Shown: positions 43,804 to 52,854, counted from the first letter of the stretch. The stretch: DNA of 64,000 nucleotides from Alistipes sp. (GCA_022782405.1 JALFNK010000006.1:46790-110789), one strand, 5' to 3'. A program made the numbers and translations. The notes: a model not told the origin generated them from the letters alone.

Positions 43804-44115
43804 ATGTACGTTATAGTAGAAATCGCAGGTCAGCAATTCAAAGCTGAAAAAGGTCGGAAACTTTATGTTCACCGTCTCCAGGGCGAAGAAAACTCGTCCG
43901 TAAGTTTCGACAAAGTCCTGCTCGCAGACAACGACGGTCAGGTCAAAGTCGGCGCACCTGTAGTGAAAGGCGCCGAAGTGAAGTGCAAGATCCTGAAGCA
44001 TCTGAAGGATGACAAGGTTCTGGTGTTCAAGAAAAAGCGTCGCACGGGTTACCAGAAGTGCAACGGACATCGCCAGTACCTCACGCAGATTCTCGTGGAG
44101 GAAATTGTTGCATAA
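43804..44115 (+). CDS. rplU: 50S ribosomal protein L21
   Basis: 103 residues. Conserved parts: [18 protein letters not shown] at the start, [15 protein letters not shown], and [16 protein letters not shown] at the RNA-binding end. Part of the large ribosomal subunit. Followed after 21 nt by rpmA, the usual pair. Confidence 0.97.
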   Translation: MYVIVEIAGQQFKAEKGRKLYVHRLQGEENSSVSFDKVLLADNDGQVKVGAPVVKGAEVKCKILKHLKDDKVLVFKKKRRTGYQKCNGHRQYLTQILVEEIVA

Positions 44116-44136
44116 ACCTTTAAAAACTGAAGTAAC

Positions 44137-44397
44137 ATGGCACACAAGAAAGGTGTAGGTAGTTCGAAGAACGGCCGTGAGTCGGAAAGCAAGCGACTCG
44201 GCATCAAATTGTTCGGCGGTCAGTTCGCAAAGGCGGGCAACATCATCGTCCGTCAGCGCGGTACGGTGCACAATGCCGGTGAGAACGTCGGCATGGGCAA
44301 GGACCACACGCTCTTCGCTCTGGTAGACGGAACCGTAGAGTTCTGCAAGAAGGGTGAAGGGAAATCCTATGTGAGCGTAACTCCCCTGAGCGAGTAA
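44137..44397 (+). CDS. rpmA: 50S ribosomal protein L27
   Basis: 86 residues beginning [18 protein letters not shown], so it has the short N-terminus without the cleaved leader of Firmicutes. Conserved [19 protein letters not shown] and [12 protein letters not shown] follow. It reaches the peptidyl-transferase centre. Confidence 0.97.
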   Translation: MAHKKGVGSSKNGRESESKRLGIKLFGGQFAKAGNIIVRQRGTVHNAGENVGMGKDHTLFALVDGTVEFCKKGEGKSYVSVTPLSE

Positions 44398-44412
44398 CAC
44401 GCCCCCCCGGAA

Positions 44413-44471
44413 GAATCCCGTACGGGATTCACACCACAATCGAAACGGCCTCCCGCATGGGAGGCCGTTTT
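44413..44471 (+). terminator. palindrome plus terminator after rpmA
   Basis: An 18-bp perfect palindrome (44413-44430, GAATCCCGTACGGGATTC) is followed by a 12-bp stem hairpin (44443-44454 with 44459-44470, arm AAACGGCCTCCC) ending in TTTT. The second is a clear intrinsic terminator; the first may be an extra hairpin. Confidence 0.8.
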
Positions 44472-44517
44472 CCGTATCTGGTCTTTTCCGTATCTGAATG
44501 CCATCATGCCAAAGAAA

Positions 44518-44546
44518 GAGCCGCCCCCCATGAAGGGGGACGGCTC
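44518..44546 (-). terminator. terminator of the META-domain lipoprotein gene
   Basis: A hairpin with arms GAGCCG-CCCCC and GGGGG-CGGCTC around a short loop, and an A-rich plus-strand flank giving Us on the minus transcript. It lies just past the stop codon at 44575. Confidence 0.7.
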
Positions 44547-44574
44547 GGTTCATCCGGACGGAAATCTCCGGCCG

Positions 44575-45000
44575 TTACTCCGCCTTTGCAGGTGCTGCGA
44601 CCGCACGGAATTCGGCAAGCAGCTTTCCATCGTCATAGAGTTTCAGTTCCGATCCGTTGATCTCGTAACGATCGACCTCGTCGAGCATCCGCACGAAACA
44701 ATCCTCATACTGCATGTCGGGGCAGGCCATACGCGTCATGCCCAGATTCCCGAAATCGAGCTTCCGGCCGTCGCATTCGTACTTTCCGAAGAAACGGTTG
44801 CAGTTCGTGCGTCCCGACACAAGCGTATCGGCGGCATCGAACATCAACGTAAAGGCATCTGCTTCGGAGGCAATCGCCTCGGCGGGAATACCTTCCATTT
44901 TCGCCAGTTTCCAGGTGGTGCTTTCGAGGGTCGTCTGCGAACCTCCGCAGCAGGCCGTCATGGCTGCAAGCACCGCAGCAGCAGCAAAAAATCTTTTCAT
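44575..45000 (-). CDS. META-domain (HslJ-like) lipoprotein
   Basis: 141 residues. A lipoprotein signal peptide ends LAAMTAC (Cys at 17). The META domain shows STTWKLAKMEG, FTLMFDAADTLVSGRTNCNRFFGKY and GNLGMTRMACPDM, then EDCFVRMLDEVDRYEI. HslJ relatives are linked to envelope stress and heat-induced resistance; the function in Bacteroidales is not established. Single-gene unit with a TATTTTTG -7 element at 45061-45068. Confidence 0.88.
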   Translation of the reverse strand: MKRFFAAAAVLAAMTACCGGSQTTLESTTWKLAKMEGIPAEAIASEADAFTLMFDAADTLVSGRTNCNRFFGKYECDGRKLDFGNLGMTRMACPDMQYEDCFVRMLDEVDRYEINGSELKLYDDGKLLAEFRAVAAPAKAE

Positions 45001-45060
45001 GGTTTTCTATATACCAAATTATCAACTCAATAACCATTCCGGTCCATACCGGATGGCGCA

Positions 45061-45068
45061 CAAAAATA
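45061..45068 (-). promoter_or_regulatory. -7 element of the META lipoprotein gene
   Basis: TATTTTTG on the minus strand matches TAnnTTTG, 60 nt upstream of the ATG. Confidence 0.5.
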
Positions 45069-45151
45069 GCGAAAGATTCCCGCATACGCAAAATTGCGGA
45101 CCGTCTTTCGAGGACCGATCCGCAATTTGCATGCCGCATATGCGGCGGACC

Positions 45152-46000
45152 CTACTTGAGACGTACGGCGATCTCGAGGGCCGTAGTCTGCTCCTTGAGG
45201 TCCTTGAGCACCTGACCCAGATCGATGCCCATCGTCGTGCCGGGATCAAGCGCTCCCAGCAGCGGCGAGAGCACATCCAGAACGGGAACCATCATGTCCC
45301 GATCGACATAGAGCTTGACCACACCATTCTCCTTCGTATATTTCAACGGCACCGCATAGTACTCATCGGCGGAGACAATGCCGAGTGAAGGATATTGTGC
45401 AAGCAGCCCGTCGAGCAGCGCAACAACATCCATATCCGAAGAGAGGCCCTTGAGGAACGAACGGCTCAACGTGAAGTAGAATTTCCCGTCCTTGGTGTAA
45501 TAACCTACGGCATCCGAAGGCAGTACGGACGATGCCGCTCCGGGGAATTGCTTGATTTCCGAACCGAACTCCGGGCTCAGCAGAGCCCCCAGGATCGACG
45601 ACACATCCGAACCTTCGATCAGCAGGTCGCGGTACTTCGCACCGAACGACCCATCGTTTTTCAGTTCCACCTCGACAAGACCGCCCTTTATGATATTCGA
45701 GCCCATAGCCTCCACCATGCTCAAAACCGTATTCATCGGGATCGAGAAGCCCATGACAGCCGTAAGATCGATCATCGGAATATTTTCGGGATCGACCCAA
45801 GCGGCCTCGAAAGTCAGATAAAGATCATTCGTCTCACCGCCTTCCGTCTCACGGGAAACATAAGTAGGCGTATAGGTACCGATCAATTCCGAGGAAAATT
45901 GGGGCTTCGATCCGTCTTTGTCATCCTTGCACGAGAAGGACGATACGGCAACGGCGCAAAGGGCCGTCATCAGGGAGAATTTTGCAATCAGTTTTTTCAT
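45152..46000 (-). CDS. DUF4925-like lipoprotein
   Basis: 282 residues. A lipoprotein signal peptide ends SSFSC (Cys at about 24) followed by KDDKDG. The body repeats short beta segments with LIGTYTPTYV, VEVELKNDGSFGAKYRD and LPSDAVGYYTKDGKFYFTLSRS. I place it with DUF4925-type Bacteroidales lipoproteins by layout, without certainty. No catalytic motif is seen. Single gene with its own promoter. Confidence 0.65.
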   Translation of the reverse strand: MKKLIAKFSLMTALCAVAVSSFSCKDDKDGSKPQFSSELIGTYTPTYVSRETEGGETNDLYLTFEAAWVDPENIPMIDLTAVMGFSIPMNTVLSMVEAMGSNIIKGGLVEVELKNDGSFGAKYRDLLIEGSDVSSILGALLSPEFGSEIKQFPGAASSVLPSDAVGYYTKDGKFYFTLSRSFLKGLSSDMDVVALLDGLLAQYPSLGIVSADEYYAVPLKYTKENGVVKLYVDRDMMVPVLDVLSPLLGALDPGTTMGIDLGQVLKDLKEQTTALEIAVRLK

Positions 46001-46031
46001 AGCGAGTACGTTTTACTTTTTATGATGGGAA

Positions 46032-46039
46032 CAAAGGTA
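46032..46039 (-). promoter_or_regulatory. -7 element of the DUF4925-like gene
   Basis: TACCTTTG on the minus strand matches TAnnTTTG, 31 nt upstream of the ATG at 46000. Confidence 0.6.
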
Positions 46040-46115
46040 TTTTTCAAGACATATCGGAACAAATAAATTCAGCGAAGCGACGCTTTTTCCCCACAGACGC
46101 CCGATTCTTCCTTAT

Positions 46116-46146
46116 AAAAAAAAGCCGCAGCTTCAGGCTGCGGCTT
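46116..46146 (-). terminator. terminator of nifJ
   Basis: A 10-bp stem (46122-46131 with 46137-46146, arm AAGCCGCAGC) with a run of eight As on the plus strand, giving Us on the minus transcript, 21 nt past the nifJ stop. Confidence 0.85.
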
Positions 46147-46167
46147 CACACCTATTTATATAAGGGA

Positions 46168-49100
46168 TCAATACTCCATCTTCGTGCGGCGCACATAGCC
46201 GTTATAACGCCACTTGGCGTTCTCCTCGGCGGCAGCGAAGAGCTCTTCGGCCTCGGCCGGGAAGGATTTCTGTAACGACGTATAGCGCACCTCCTTCATC
46301 AGGAATTCGCGGAACTTCGTCCAGTCAGGCTCCTTCGAATCGAGTACGAACGGATTCTTGCCCTCGTCCTCGAGCTGCGGATTGTAGTGCCACAGGTGCC
46401 AGTAGCCGCAGGCTACGGCCTCCTTGCCCACCGTCTGCGTACGCGTCATGCCACCCTTGATACCATGGTTGATACACGGCGCGTAGGCGATGATGAGCGA
46501 CGGTCCGGGATAGGCCTCGGCCTCCTTCAGCACGTTGAAGAGCTGCTGCTGCGATGCACCGATCGAAACCTGGGCCACATAGACATAACCATAGGTCATG
46601 GCCATGGCACCGAGATCCTTCTTGCGGATACGCTTGCCGCTCGAGGCGAACTTGGCAACGGCACCCACCGGCGTGGCCTTCGACGACTGGCCGCCCGTAT
46701 TGGAGTAGACCTCCGTATCGATGACCAGAATGTTCACATCCTGACCCGAAGCCAGCACATGGTCCACGCCGCCGTAACCGATATCGTATCCCCAGCCGTC
46801 GCCGCCGATGATCCACTGCGACTTCTTGACGAGCCAGTCCTTATGCTCGAGGATCTTCTTGCAGTAGTCGCAGCCACAGGCCTCCATCAGCGGGATGAGG
46901 CGTGCCGTAACCTCGGCCGAGGCGGCCGACGAGCCACGGTTGGCGATCCACTCCTTCATGACGCCCTTGAGCTCCTCGGAGCACTTGCTGCAGTTGGCAA
47001 TGGCCTCCTCCATCGTCTCCTGGATACGGTCGCGGAGCTTCTCGATACCGATATGCATACCCAGACCGAACTCGGCGTTGTCCTCGAAGAGCGAGTTGGC
47101 CCATGCGGGGCCCTGTCCCTTCTCGTTGGTGCAGTAAGGCGTCGAAGGCGCCGAACCCGAGTAGATCGAGGTACAGCCCGTAGCGTTGGCAACCATCATC
47201 TTGTCGCCGAAGAGCTGCGTGATGGCCTTGATATAGGGCGTCTCGCCGCAGCCGGCGCAGGCTCCCGAGAACTCGAACAGCGGCTGTGCGAACTGGAGGT
47301 TCTTCACCGACTTGGTCTTATCGACAACCTGCTTGTAACCGATCTGCTTGGTAACATAGTCCCAGTTCTTCTGCTGCGGAAGCTGCGACTCGAGCGGACG
47401 CATGACCAGAGCCTTCTCCTTGGCCGGGCAGACATCCACGCAGTTGCCGCAACCCGTACAGTCGAGCGGCGAAATCTGGATGCGGAACTTGTAGGCCTTC
47501 GTTTCGCCCAGGCCCTGCTTCCACTCCATGCCCGAAGCGGCGGCCTCCTCATCGGTGGCCAGGAACGGACGGATCACGGCGTGCGGGCAGACATAGGCGC
47601 ACTGGTTGCACTGGATACAGTTGGCGATCTGCCACTCGGGAACGTTCACGGCGATACCGCGCTTTTCGTAGGCGGCCGTGCCGTTGTCCCACGTTCCGTC
47701 CTCACGGCCGTTGAAGGCCGAAACAGGCAGCTGGTCGCCCTTCAGTCCGTTGATCGGCTCGACGATCTTGCGGACGAACTCCGGATAGGAGGCGTTCGAG
47801 GCATGCTCGAAGCCGCGGTCCTCGATCGACGCCCACTCGGCGGGCACCTCGACCTTCACCACGGCGTTGCCGCCGGCATCGACAGCCGCGTAGTTCATGT
47901 TCACGATATCCTCGCCCTTCTTGCCGTAGGACTTCAGGATGGCGTGCTTCATCTCCTCGACGGCCTTCTCGAAGGGGATCTCGTTCGCGATCTTGAAGAA
48001 GGCCGACTGCATGATCGTATTCGTACGCGAACCCAGACCCAGCTCGGCGGCGATCTTCGTGGCGTTGATGACGTAGAAGTTGATATGGTTCTTTGCCAGA
48101 TAGGACTTCATGTGGTCGGGCAGCGTCGCGCAGGTGGTCTCGACGTCATGCACCGAGTTCAGCAGGAACGAACCGCCGGGCTTCAGACCCTTCAGAACGT
48201 CGTACTTGTCCACATACGACGGAACATGGCAGGCCACGAAATCGGGCGTCGTAACCAGATAGGGCGAGGTGATCGGCAGGTCGCCGAAACGCAGGTGCGA
48301 CGAAGTGTAGCCGCCCGACTTCTTCGAGTCGTAGGAGAAGTAGGCCTGGCAGTACTTGTTCGTCGAACCGCCGATGATCTTGATCGAGTTCTTGTTGGCA
48401 CCCACCGTACCGTCGGCGCCCAGACCGAAGAACAGCGCCTCGAACGTGCCGGGCTTCGCCAGCGAAATCTCCTCGCCGACGGGAAGCGACAGGTTCGTAA
48501 CGTCATCGGTGATACCCACCGTGAAGTGCTCCTTCGGAGCGGCGGCGGCGAGGTTCTCGAAGACGGCCAGAATCTGTGCCGGCGTCGTGTCCTTCGACGA
48601 AAGTCCGTAGCGGCCGCCGATGATCATCGGGTGCATGTCGCTGCCGTAGAACATCGACTTCACGTCGAGGTAGAGCGGCTCGCCCTCGGCGCCCGGCTCC
48701 TTCGTGCGGTCGAGCACGCAGACGCGCTTCACGCTCTTCGGAAGCACGTCGAAGAAATACTTGGCCGAGAAGGGGCGGTAGAGGTGTACCGTTACGAGAC
48801 CCACCTTGCGGCCCTGCTGGCGCAGGTAGTCGATCGTCTCCTTGATCGTCTCCGTAACCGAGCCCATGGCGATGATGATCTCCTCGGCCTCGGGATCGCC
48901 GTAATAGACGAACGGCTTGTAGTCGCGGCCCGTGATCTTCGAGATCTCGCGCATGGTCTCCGCAACCATGTCGGGAACCGCCTCATAGAACTTGTTGGCA
49001 GCCTCACGCGTCTGGAAATAGATATCGGGATTCTGGGCCGTACCGCGCGTTACGGGATGCTCGGGATTGAGCGCGCGCGCACGGAATGCCTTGAGGGCAT

Positions 49101-49695
49101 CGCGGTCGAGCAGCGCCGTGAGCGATGCCTCGTCGATGAGTTCGATCTTCTGAATCTCATGCGAGGTGCGGAATCCGTCGAAGAAGTGCAGGAACGGAAC
49201 ACGCGCCTTCAGCGCCACGAGGTGGGCAACACCCGCCAGGTCCATGACCTCCTGAACGGACGAGGTGGCCAGCATGGCAAAACCCGTCTGGCGCGTGGCC
49301 ATGACATCCTGATGGTCGCCGAAAATCGACAGCGACTGTGCAGCCAGCGCACGGGCCGAAACATGGAATACGCCCGGAAGCAGCTCGCCCGAAATCTTGT
49401 ACATGTTCGGGATCATCAGCAACAGGCCCTGCGACGCGGTGAACGTCGAGGTAAGGGCACCGCTCTGCAGCGATCCGTGAACGGCTCCGGCCGCTCCGGC
49501 CTCCGACTGCATCTCGACGACCTTCACGGTCTCGCCGAAGATGTTTTTGCGTCCCTGCGCAGCCCACTCGTCCACGAGCTCGGCCATCGTCGATGACGGC
49601 GTGATGGGATAGATCGCCGCAACCTCCGAGAACATGTAAGCCACATGAGCCGCAGCATAGTTTCCATCACAGGTGATGAATTTCTTTTCTGCCAT
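46168..49695 (-). CDS. nifJ: pyruvate:ferredoxin (flavodoxin) oxidoreductase
   Basis: 1175 residues from the ATG at 49695, the single-chain form. In order: pyruvate-binding domain (AAIYPITPSSTMAELVDEWA), gamma-type domain, two 4Fe-4S motifs CIQCNQCAYVCP and CTGCGNCVDVCP, the proximal cluster CAGCGETPY with a later Cys in ANATGC, and the TPP site GGDGWGYDIGYGGVDHV with DTEVYSNTGGQSSKATP. It oxidises pyruvate to acetyl-CoA and reduces ferredoxin, which can feed the Rnf complex. Oxygen-sensitive, so it marks an anaerobe. A -7 element and tandem palindromes lie upstream. Confidence 0.97.
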   Translation of the reverse strand: MAEKKFITCDGNYAAAHVAYMFSEVAAIYPITPSSTMAELVDEWAAQGRKNIFGETVKVVEMQSEAGAAGAVHGSLQSGALTSTFTASQGLLLMIPNMYKISGELLPGVFHVSARALAAQSLSIFGDHQDVMATRQTGFAMLATSSVQEVMDLAGVAHLVALKARVPFLHFFDGFRTSHEIQKIELIDEASLTALLDRDALKAFRARALNPEHPVTRGTAQNPDIYFQTREAANKFYEAVPDMVAETMREISKITGRDYKPFVYYGDPEAEEIIIAMGSVTETIKETIDYLRQQGRKVGLVTVHLYRPFSAKYFFDVLPKSVKRVCVLDRTKEPGAEGEPLYLDVKSMFYGSDMHPMIIGGRYGLSSKDTTPAQILAVFENLAAAAPKEHFTVGITDDVTNLSLPVGEEISLAKPGTFEALFFGLGADGTVGANKNSIKIIGGSTNKYCQAYFSYDSKKSGGYTSSHLRFGDLPITSPYLVTTPDFVACHVPSYVDKYDVLKGLKPGGSFLLNSVHDVETTCATLPDHMKSYLAKNHINFYVINATKIAAELGLGSRTNTIMQSAFFKIANEIPFEKAVEEMKHAILKSYGKKGEDIVNMNYAAVDAGGNAVVKVEVPAEWASIEDRGFEHASNASYPEFVRKIVEPINGLKGDQLPVSAFNGREDGTWDNGTAAYEKRGIAVNVPEWQIANCIQCNQCAYVCPHAVIRPFLATDEEAAASGMEWKQGLGETKAYKFRIQISPLDCTGCGNCVDVCPAKEKALVMRPLESQLPQQKNWDYVTKQIGYKQVVDKTKSVKNLQFAQPLFEFSGACAGCGETPYIKAITQLFGDKMMVANATGCTSIYSGSAPSTPYCTNEKGQGPAWANSLFEDNAEFGLGMHIGIEKLRDRIQETMEEAIANCSKCSEELKGVMKEWIANRGSSAASAEVTARLIPLMEACGCDYCKKILEHKDWLVKKSQWIIGGDGWGYDIGYGGVDHVLASGQDVNILVIDTEVYSNTGGQSSKATPVGAVAKFASSGKRIRKKDLGAMAMTYGYVYVAQVSIGASQQQLFNVLKEAEAYPGPSLIIAYAPCINHGIKGGMTRTQTVGKEAVACGYWHLWHYNPQLEDEGKNPFVLDSKEPDWTKFREFLMKEVRYTSLQKSFPAEAEELFAAAEENAKWRYNGYVRRTKMEY

Positions 49696-49769
49696 TGTCT
49701 TGAATTTTAGATTATAATATTTCGTGTGTTGGTCAGCACATATTGCCGATTCCGTACCGGACGGCGCTG

Positions 49770-49777
49770 CAAAGATA
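49770..49777 (-). promoter_or_regulatory. -7 element of nifJ
   Basis: TATCTTTG on the minus strand matches TAnnTTTG; the leader to the ATG at 49695 would be about 65-70 nt. Confidence 0.6.
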
Positions 49778-49843
49778 GAAAATTCACGCAAAAAAACGCT
49801 CCGTTTTCCGTTCAAAAAATCGTTAAAAAACGCGTTTCCGAAT

Positions 49844-49879
49844 GTTATCCGAATAACAATAAACTGTTATCCAAATAAC
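49844..49879. promoter_or_regulatory. tandem palindromic operator candidates
   Basis: GTTATCCGAATAAC (49844-49857) and GTTATCCAAATAAC (49866-49879) are near-identical inverted repeats whose starts are 22 bp apart, about two helical turns. With flanking bases each reads TGTTAT-n4-ATAACA. They lie about 70-110 bp upstream of the nifJ -7 element. A dimeric regulator is implied; its identity is unknown. Confidence 0.55.
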
Positions 49880-50023
49880 AACAAACCACCATAGAATCAC
49901 CGAGTTACCGAAACGCCTTTCCGACAGCGGATTATTATCCGACGGCGCTGTCGGCCCGAAGCACGGACACGCTGCCGGCCGATGATCCGACGGTCCGGAA
50001 GACCGGCGAAGGGCGGAAATAAA

Positions 50024-50055
50024 TTTGACTTTGCACGCCGCTTGCAGTATCTTTG
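50024..50055 (+). promoter_or_regulatory. promoter of the M16 protease pair, probably leaderless
   Basis: TTTG (50024-50027), 20 bp, then TATCTTTG (50048-50055) form a near-ideal Bacteroidetes promoter. The ATG follows 5 nt later, so the mRNA should start at or next to the start codon. Confidence 0.7.
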
Positions 50056-50060
50056 TCGTC

Positions 50061-51299
50061 ATGATCGCATACAGAAGAAAAACGCTCGCAAACGGGTTGA
50101 CCGTGGCGGTGAACCGCGACCGGGCTTCGAAGCTCGCCGCCGTGAACCTCCTATACAAGGTCGGGGCCCGCAACGAAAATCCCGCACGCACGGGATTCGC
50201 CCATCTGTTCGAACACCTTATGTTCCGCGGCACACGCGACGTGCCGAACTTCGACCTCCCGGTACAGATGGCCTCGGGCGACAACAACGCATTTACGAAC
50301 AACGACTACACGGATTTCTACATCACCCTTCCCAAAGACAACATCGAGACGGCACTTTGGCTCGAAAGCGACCGCATGCAGGGGCTCGACATCACCCCCG
50401 AGAAGCTCGAAACCGAGAAGCGGGTGGTCATCGAGGAGTATCGCCAGCGCTATCTCAACCAGCCCTACGGCGATCAGACGATGCTGCTGCGCGCCCTGGC
50501 CTACAAGGTACACCCCTATCGCTGGGCTGCCATCGGGCTGACGACCGAGCACATCGCCTCCGCCACACGGACCGACGTCGAGAACTTCTACCGCTGCCAC
50601 TACCATCCGTCGAATGCCATTCTCTCGATCTCGGCCGACATGGAGGAGGAACGAATGATGGAGCTGGCCGAAAAGTGGTTCGGAGAAGTCGCCGACACAC
50701 CGCATGTCGCGGAACCGATCGCGCAGGAACCGCCCCAGCGGGCACCGCGCCGCGAAGAGGTCGAACGCGACGTGCCGGCAACGACCGTAACGGTGGCCTA
50801 CCACATGGGCGGACGCTGCTCCGCGGATTTCTACACGGCCGACCTGGTGTCGGACCTCCTCTCGGGAGGAGACTCCTCGCGGCTCTACCGACATCTGGTC
50901 AAGGAGCGCCGGCTGCTCTCGAGCGTCAATGCCTACATCACGGGCGATCTCGATCCGGGGCTCTTCGTCTTCACCGGGCAGCTGCTCCCGGGGATCACAC
51001 CCGAACAGGTCGAAGAGGCCTTCCTCGAAGAGATCCGCTCGCTCGAGGCCGGTTCGGCGACCTCCTACGAAATCGAAAAGGTGAAAAACAAGTTCGAGGC
51101 GAACACGCTATTCGGCGAGATCAATGTCATGAACAAAGCCATGAACCTCGGGTTTTACGAAATGCTCGGAGACCTCGGGCTCATCAACCGCGAAGTGGCG
51201 TTGTACCGCGCCGTCGATAACGACGCGATCCGCGACTTCTGCCGCCGGACATTCCGCGAAGAGAACGCCTCGACACTCATCTACAAAGCACGCCCATGA
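50061..51299 (+). CDS. M16-family zinc protease, catalytic subunit
   Basis: 412 residues from the ATG at 50061. The inverted zinc motif HxxEH is HLFEH (His48, Glu51, His52), with the distal Glu in KRVVIEEYRQRY. No signal peptide is seen, so it may act in the cytoplasm or be exported by an unclear route. The gene overlaps the next by 4 nt (ATGA). The pair matches two-subunit M16 proteases in which one chain carries zinc and the other the substrate-binding Arg/Tyr. It likely degrades peptides. Confidence 0.92.
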   Translation: MIAYRRKTLANGLTVAVNRDRASKLAAVNLLYKVGARNENPARTGFAHLFEHLMFRGTRDVPNFDLPVQMASGDNNAFTNNDYTDFYITLPKDNIETALWLESDRMQGLDITPEKLETEKRVVIEEYRQRYLNQPYGDQTMLLRALAYKVHPYRWAAIGLTTEHIASATRTDVENFYRCHYHPSNAILSISADMEEERMMELAEKWFGEVADTPHVAEPIAQEPPQRAPRREEVERDVPATTVTVAYHMGGRCSADFYTADLVSDLLSGGDSSRLYRHLVKERRLLSSVNAYITGDLDPGLFVFTGQLLPGITPEQVEEAFLEEIRSLEAGSATSYEIEKVKNKFEANTLFGEINVMNKAMNLGFYEMLGDLGLINREVALYRAVDNDAIRDFCRRTFREENASTLIYKARP

Positions 51300-52564
51300 C
51301 ACGACAACCCCGCATAACCCCCTCGCAGGTCGAAGTGGCTTCGGCCGAACGCCAGCATCTGAAGAACGGCATCGACCTCTACACGCTTCCGTCGGACGAC
51401 TTCGAGGTGCTGCGCATCTCGTTCGTATTCCGCGCCGGATCGGCCGTGCAGCAGGTACCCTTCTCGGCCTCCGCGGCAGCGAACCTCCTGGCCGAAGGCA
51501 GCCGCGACATGAGCGGTGCGGAGATTGCCGAACGGCTCGACTACTACGGCTCGTGGTACGATGTGAACCTCGACCGCGACTACGCCTACATCAACTTCGC
51601 CGCACTCTCGAAATTTTTCGACCCGACGCTTGCCGTGGCCGAGCAGATCCTGCTCCACCCCACCTTTCCCGAAGAGGAGCTGCGCAGCTATTGCGCCAAG
51701 CGCAAGCAGCGCCTTGCCATCGAACGCACGAAGGTCGATGTCGAGGCCCGCGAAGCCTTTGCAAAGGCGCTCTTCGGCGCCGGACACCCCTACGGAATAT
51801 CCTCCGACGAGGCGGAATACGACCGTCTGACACGCGACGCCGTCGTGGCATTCCATACGGCACATTACACGGCCGAAAACTGCTTCGTCGTCTGCAGCGG
51901 CCGCATCGGCACCCATGAACGGCAGGCCATCGCCGCCCTGGCAGAACGTATTCCGCAGCGTGCGAACGTGGCACATACGGACTTTCCCGCACCCGAAACC
52001 ACACACTCTGTATTCGTGGAGCATCCGGGCGCCGTACAGTCGTCGTTGCGCCTCGGGCGGGTGCTTTTTCCCCGCCAGCATCCCGACTTCGTAGGCATGC
52101 AGGTCGTGGCAACGGCCCTCGGCGGCTACTTCGGCTCGCGGCTGATGCAGAACCTCCGTGAAGAGCATGGATATACCTATGGCACCGTGGCCGCCATGGT
52201 CAATTTCGAACAGACAGGATATTTTGCCGTAGCCACACAGGTCGGGACCGACGTAACGCAGGCGGCTCTGCAGGAGATATACCGCGAAATCGAACGCCTC
52301 GGAGCCGAGCCCATGTCCGAAGAGGAGCTCGGATTGGTTCGGAACATGATGGTCGGAGAAATGATGCGCGTGCTCGACGGCCCGTTCGGCATTGCCGACG
52401 TAACGATCGAAAATATCCTCTGCGGTACGGACAATACAATTATCGGCGAGAATATCCGACGCATCCGCCACATCACTCCGGACGAGGTGCAAAGACTCGC
52501 CCGCCACTACCTCCGGCGCGAAGCACTCGTAACAGTCGTTGCCGGAGCGGAACGGCCCTGGTAG
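51296..52564 (+). CDS. M16-family protease, non-catalytic partner subunit
   Basis: 422 residues. The fold is M16, but the zinc motif is absent: the equivalent region reads SASAAANLLAEGS. It keeps the Arg/Tyr pair used for substrate C-terminus binding in YFGSRLMQNLREEHGYTYG. It should form a heterodimer with the upstream catalytic chain; overlapping ATGA coupling supports equal amounts. Ends just before a strong terminator. Confidence 0.9.
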   Translation: MTRQPRITPSQVEVASAERQHLKNGIDLYTLPSDDFEVLRISFVFRAGSAVQQVPFSASAAANLLAEGSRDMSGAEIAERLDYYGSWYDVNLDRDYAYINFAALSKFFDPTLAVAEQILLHPTFPEEELRSYCAKRKQRLAIERTKVDVEAREAFAKALFGAGHPYGISSDEAEYDRLTRDAVVAFHTAHYTAENCFVVCSGRIGTHERQAIAALAERIPQRANVAHTDFPAPETTHSVFVEHPGAVQSSLRLGRVLFPRQHPDFVGMQVVATALGGYFGSRLMQNLREEHGYTYGTVAAMVNFEQTGYFAVATQVGTDVTQAALQEIYREIERLGAEPMSEEELGLVRNMMVGEMMRVLDGPFGIADVTIENILCGTDNTIIGENIRRIRHITPDEVQRLARHYLRREALVTVVAGAERPW

Positions 52565-52594
52565 CCTATTCTTCTGTTAGCTGGATCGAAAACT

Positions 52595-52634
52595 GTTTTA
52601 GGGGGAGAGTTGTTCTCTCCTCCTAAAACGTTTT
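52595..52634 (+). terminator. terminator of the M16 protease pair
   Basis: A 15-bp stem with one G-U pair (52595-52609 with 52615-52629) and a 5-nt loop, followed by GTTTT. Confidence 0.85.
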
Positions 52635-52750
52635 ACGTTCGTTTGGACCAACAAAAACGAAAATTGTTGATAATTTTTTAAAATTTTTTCGGATATCGGT
52701 TTGCAAGCATTTTTTCAGAATTTTTAATAACCATGATTCCAAACCGCAAT

Positions 52751-52775
52751 TTGTGGTTACGATTCATAACCGCAA
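52751..52775. promoter_or_regulatory. interrupted palindrome upstream of susC
   Basis: TTGTGGTTA (52751-52759) and TAACCGCAA (52767-52775) pair at 8 of 9 positions across a 7-bp gap. A third AACCGCAA copy lies at 52742-52749. Candidate operator for the SusC operon; the regulator is unknown and not in the window. Confidence 0.45.
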
Positions 52776-52821
52776 ACGTTTTACCCGACAACCCCAAGCT
52801 CCTTGCATCGCATCCGGAGAC

Positions 52822-52854
52822 GTCCCGGCACCTATCATGTCGGGACTTTTTTTT
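52822..52854 (+). terminator. terminator-like hairpin in the susC leader region
   Basis: GTCCCG (52822-52827) pairs with CGGGAC (52841-52846), followed by eight Ts. It lies after the M16 terminator and before the susC start, so it could be a second terminator or an attenuator of susC. Confidence 0.65.

Larger units (their letters stand above)
49696..50060. other. nifJ-M16 protease intergenic region
   Basis: A 365-nt gap between divergent genes. It holds the nifJ leader and promoter, an AT-rich stretch with two tandem palindromes (49844-49879) and, at its far end, the promoter of the M16 protease gene. An open frame on the minus strand (49823-50302) crosses the M16 gene and shows no recognisable protein. 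Confidence 0.6.

Noticed and set aside
46387..49596. A 1069-codon open frame on the plus strand opposite nifJ
   Set aside because: It is fully antisense to a well-recognised PFOR gene, has no family motif and is rich in His/Arg/Leu/Val, as expected of a reverse frame of GC-rich codons.
49823..50302. A 159-codon minus-strand open frame upstream of nifJ
   Set aside because: It overlaps the M16 protease promoter and N-terminus and encodes nothing recognisable.
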